Positions 61,182-64,000 of a stretch of DNA of 64,000 nucleotides are shown piece by piece. Within the stretch, counting starts at the first letter, position 1. Every line of letters begins with the position of its first letter. The DNA lies in the NCBI RefSeq assembly GCF_029589435.1, contig NZ_JARRAG010000002.1:3658001-3722000 (forward strand), read 5' to 3'. The stretch is from Paludisphaera mucosa (GTDB lineage: Bacteria; Planctomycetota; Planctomycetia; Isosphaerales; Isosphaeraceae). The notes under the pieces are model-generated. The model was not told the origin of the DNA, did no database searches, and saw only the letters and a list, made by a program, of their open reading frames with translations. The position numbers were made by a program, and so were the translations under genes.

Positions 61182-63377
61182 TCAGCTCGACGCGGCGGCC
61201 GGCGGTGACGGGGGCGGGAGCAGGACCTTTTTCTCCTGGAACCGCTTCTTGAGGCGGCGGAGGAACTCGCGCTTGACGTTCCACTGCTGGAGCGGCAGCG
61301 TCTTGATCGAGAAGAGGATCACGGCCGCCGAGTCGGTCAGCGCGTCGACCCCCATCATGTTCAGGTCGTCGACGATCATGAGCCGGAGGTTCGGATCCTG
61401 GCGCAGCTCCTTGCCCAGGTCCTGGATGATCGCGATGACGCGGTCGACGTCCTCCTCCCAGGCGATCCGGACCGCGAACGAGGCGCTCGACCAGCCGTGG
61501 GTCATGTTGACGACCGAGGTCGTGGCGCCGTTGGGGAGGAAGTGGAGCGCGCCGTCGCCGTCGCGCAGGGCGGTCATCCGCAGCGTGATCTGCTCCACCT
61601 GGCCGCTGTGGTCGCCGATCTTGACCACGTCCTTGAGTTTGTACTGGTTCTCCAGCAGGATCATGAAGCCGTAGAAGAAGTCCTTGATCAGGTTCTGGGC
61701 GCCGAACGCCACCGCGACGCCGGCCACGGCGGCTCCTCCGAGGAGGGGGGCGACCGGGATGCCCACCTGGCTGAGAAGCGTCGAGATCCCGCCCAGCAAC
61801 ACGACGACGCTGCCGGTGTTCTGGAGCACGCTGACGAGCGTGTCCATCCGGTTGTCGCGCTCGGCCTTCGAGCCCCGCAGCCCGCGCGACGCGAACAGCT
61901 CCACGACCTTCTGGGCGTATCGGCTGACCAGCAGGTAGAGCAGCGACATCACGATCAAGGTCGCCACGATCGGCGGCCCGTGCTCGAAGAGCCAGGCCTT
62001 CATGTTGTGCGTCGAGAAGGGGCTCTCCAGGGCCTCGACCGTCTCCTGGGTCTTCTCCAGGCCCTCCTGGGCCGACTGGGCGCGGAGGCTCGTCCGCTGG
62101 AGCGCGTCGACCACGAGGGCCCGCTCCTCGACCATCTCCTCGAACCGGTTTTTGAGCTGCTTCACGTCCTCGGAGGCGGTGCGGATCCGGCGGTCCATCG
62201 CGCCCAGGGCGTCGCCGCCGTCATGGGTCCAGGCCTGGACGGCGGCCGAAGGCTTGCCCTCCTGCATCTCGCGCACGAGGTACTCGCGAGTCTTCGTCGC
62301 GTTGTCGACGCTCTGCTGCGAGACCTCGACGAGTTCCTTGACCAGCTCGATCGAGCGGGCCAGGTTCTGCATCCGGGCGTCGAGCGTCATGGTCCGTTCC
62401 TGCAGCTTCTGGACGGCCGTGCTCTTGGCATCCAGCTCCTGCTTGGCGGAGATCAACTCCTTGTTCGGCGCCGCGGCGGCCTTCGCGGGGGCCTCCCCCT
62501 TGCTCTCGGCCTCGGCCTTCTTCTCGGCGTCGGTCTTGGCGGCCTCGGGCTTGGCGGCGTCCTTCGTCTTCTCGACGTCCTTGGGGTCGACCGCCTTGGG
62601 GACCAGGGGCTGGCCCGGGATGATCGGGATCTGCACGGCGGCCGGGGCGGGATTCGGGGGCCCTGACGGCGGCGGCGCCGGAGTCGCGGCCGCCTCGGCC
62701 GGCGCGGCCGGGGCCGCGACCGGCGCGGCGGCGGGCTTCGACTCGTCCAGAAACCGGGCCAGGTCGCCGGTGGCGAGGACGGCGGCCAGCCGTTCGCGGT
62801 CGTGGGCGAGGACGCTCTTGAGGATGCTGATCCGTTCCAGCATCAGCATCCGGGCGCGGAGGTCCAGGTTGAGCCGCTCGCGCGCCAGGTTCCAGGGCTC
62901 CTTGAGGTTCGTCGCCTGGCGCTCGATCTCGGCCACGCGCTCGGGCTCGTGCGCGGCGACGGCCTTCTTCTTCTCGCGGTCGAGGCTCTTGAGCAGGTCG
63001 TCCAGGTGCTGGAAGACGTCGCGCGCCTGCTCCGCCTCCTCGTGCTCGTCGACCTTGGGGGCGAGGTCGTCCAGCTCGTGCTGATTGCCCCGGATGATCC
63101 GCTCGAGCATCGTGACGACCTCGGCCGCGGTCAGCCGGACGGGCTCGCCCGTGGCCGGGTCCGTCACGACGGGCGTGTTCGGCGCCGTCGGGTCGATGCC
63201 CAGCTTCGCCGCCGGGTCGGCCGCCTTCCCGGGCGTGAGCCTGGCCAGGCGCTCGGACGTGAAGTACTCGCAGCCCGAGGCGGCGAGCATCAGCCCCCCC
63301 ACGGCGCAAGCGGCCAGGGACAGGCGGAACGCGGCCGAAACAGAGCGGTCGTGGGAACTTGCGGGCGACGAAGACAA
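61182..63377 (-). CDS. MscS family mechanosensitive channel with long periplasmic domain
   Basis: A 731-residue protein read from a TTG start with GAGG about 8 bases upstream. Residues 1-36 form a lipoprotein-like signal ending 'LAASGC'. A long, mostly coiled-coil region (about 90-470) carries an Ala/Pro/Lys-rich low-complexity stretch (about 210-310). Membrane helices follow from about 478. The MscS core has '[68 protein letters not shown]' and '[15 protein letters not shown]'. It likely gates small solute efflux during osmotic shock. Lipid anchoring of an ion channel is unusual. It is convergent with the btu operon. Confidence 0.88.
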   Translation of the reverse strand: MSSSPASSHDRSVSAAFRLSLAACAVGGLMLAASGCEYFTSERLARLTPGKAADPAAKLGIDPTAPNTPVVTDPATGEPVRLTAAEVVTMLERIIRGNQHELDDLAPKVDEHEEAEQARDVFQHLDDLLKSLDREKKKAVAAHEPERVAEIERQATNLKEPWNLARERLNLDLRARMLMLERISILKSVLAHDRERLAAVLATGDLARFLDESKPAAAPVAAPAAPAEAAATPAPPPSGPPNPAPAAVQIPIIPGQPLVPKAVDPKDVEKTKDAAKPEAAKTDAEKKAEAESKGEAPAKAAAAPNKELISAKQELDAKSTAVQKLQERTMTLDARMQNLARSIELVKELVEVSQQSVDNATKTREYLVREMQEGKPSAAVQAWTHDGGDALGAMDRRIRTASEDVKQLKNRFEEMVEERALVVDALQRTSLRAQSAQEGLEKTQETVEALESPFSTHNMKAWLFEHGPPIVATLIVMSLLYLLVSRYAQKVVELFASRGLRGSKAERDNRMDTLVSVLQNTGSVVVLLGGISTLLSQVGIPVAPLLGGAAVAGVAVAFGAQNLIKDFFYGFMILLENQYKLKDVVKIGDHSGQVEQITLRMTALRDGDGALHFLPNGATTSVVNMTHGWSSASFAVRIAWEEDVDRVIAIIQDLGKELRQDPNLRLMIVDDLNMMGVDALTDSAAVILFSIKTLPLQQWNVKREFLRRLKKRFQEKKVLLPPPSPPAAASS

Positions 63378-63529
63378 CGGCGACCTCGGCTGGTGAGGAC
63401 GCGGCAGCGTCCGAATTCGGGGGAAACGGGGTGGGTGGTCGTCGGCGACCGACTATACATTGGCGTCCAACGGGCTGCCAAGGGCTGCAAGTGCAGTGCC
63501 AAGGACGCCACCTCGCCGGGATCCCGCCG

Positions 63530-64000
63530 ATGCCTCGCACGATCAAGCTGTTCAAGCCGTACGACGCCCTCTGCCAGTTCACCGACGGCCAGGGCCGGGC
63601 GACGCTCGCGGATTTCGTCCCGATCCCGGGCGTCTACGCCGCCGGCCGGCTCGACCGCGACAGCGAAGGCCTGCTCCTTCTGACCGACGAAGGGCCGCTC
63701 GCGCATCGCCTGACCGACCCCCGGTTCGAGCACCCCAAGTCCTACCTCGTGCAGGTCGAGCGCATCCCCGACGCCGCCGCGCTGGAAGCCCTTCGTCGCG
63801 GCGTGACGCTCGCCGACGGGCCGACCCGCCCGGCCGAGGTCGAGTCCCTGGACGTCCCCCCAGACCTCCCCGATCGCCCCGTCCCCATCCGCTTCCGCAA
63901 GAACGTCCCCACCGCCTGGATCCGCCTGACGATCCGCGAAGGCCGGAACCGCCAGGTGCGCCGGATGACCGCCGCCGTGGGCTTCCCCACCCTCCGGCTG
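63530..64000 (+). CDS. RluE/RsuA-type pseudouridine synthase (5' part only)
   Basis: The frame is open from ATG 63530 through the end of the window (157 codons). It shows '[15 protein letters not shown]', '[43 protein letters not shown]' with the catalytic Asp at about residue 42, and '[29 protein letters not shown]'. There is no N-terminal S4 domain, which fits RluE, the enzyme modifying 23S rRNA. The missing C-terminus lies beyond the window and is probably about 20-40 residues. It is divergent from the MscS gene. Confidence 0.9.
   Translation, partial: MPRTIKLFKPYDALCQFTDGQGRATLADFVPIPGVYAAGRLDRDSEGLLLLTDEGPLAHRLTDPRFEHPKSYLVQVERIPDAAALEALRRGVTLADGPTRPAEVESLDVPPDLPDRPVPIRFRKNVPTAWIRLTIREGRNRQVRRMTAAVGFPTLRL

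Overview
The window looks like chromosomal DNA of a member of the Planctomycetota, most likely an Isosphaeraceae-type organism. The evidence is very high GC with strong G/C third positions and several protein types that are typical of, or most abundant in, this phylum. These are a PSCyt2/PSD1 + DUF1501 pair, two very large 'PVC-type' CxxCH haem proteins, DUF1559 prepilin-like proteins (one fused to an ECF sigma factor), a DUF1080 protein, a LEPR-like N-terminal surface-protein motif and a PEP-CTERM protein. I saw no rRNA, tRNA, CRISPR array, transposase or phage gene.

Layout. 1-795: the 3' end of an Nramp metal transporter fused to a universal stress domain, followed by a strong hairpin with a T-run (889-987). 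1080-5442: a lipoprotein, a TMEM14 protein and the PSCyt2/DUF1501 pair. 5459-11155 (minus): an ABC-2 permease with no nearby ATPase and a 1245-residue dehydrogenase/HEAT/cytochrome protein. 11343-15482: two GNAT proteins, a zinc-ribbon membrane protein, and a MarR-pirin-DoxX stress cluster with a recognisable promoter/operator. 15505-19249 (minus): a surface protein, a TolC-type protein and a PEP-CTERM DUF4465 protein controlled by a cobalamin riboswitch. 19475-24697: a secretin-like protein, GT2, an exported methyltransferase, a membrane Zn-peptidase and a dienelactone hydrolase. 25227-33308: a DUF1559 pseudopilin plus small lipoprotein, a ceramidase-like protein, a REP-like repeat cluster, a second large CxxCH protein, DUF1080 and a XylR-type regulator. 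33439-41924: PP2C phosphatase, pseudouridine synthase, an XPB-like helicase, a SulP transporter, a Bax1/DUF790 nuclease and KDPG aldolase. 41978-46626 (minus): acyltransferase 3, the ArsR-SRPBCC pair and the sigma-DUF1559 fusion. 46895-49905: acetolactate decarboxylase, RNase III and a polytopic membrane protein. 49937-55148 (minus): two small unknowns, an SDR, a lipoprotein, and smpB-folK-dapL. 55348-64000: a tandem alpha/beta hydrolase, a second cobalamin riboswitch with a DUF1289-btuC-btuD-btuF operon, an MscS channel (minus) and a partial RluE-type pseudouridine synthase.

Most interesting points. (i) Two separate cobalamin riboswitches lie 38 kb apart. One controls a classical B12 ABC importer; the other controls a lone PEP-CTERM DUF4465 protein, which suggests an envelope-anchored cobamide-binding protein. 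(ii) There is an archaeal-style XPB helicase/Bax1 nuclease pair with a SulP gene between them. (iii) An inverted pair of REP-like repeats sits between btuD and btuF and appears to supply the btuF ribosome-binding site. (iv) A sigma factor is fused through a membrane segment to a DUF1559 domain carrying Met/Gly-rich tandem repeats. Family names come from motif recognition by eye; no database search was run.
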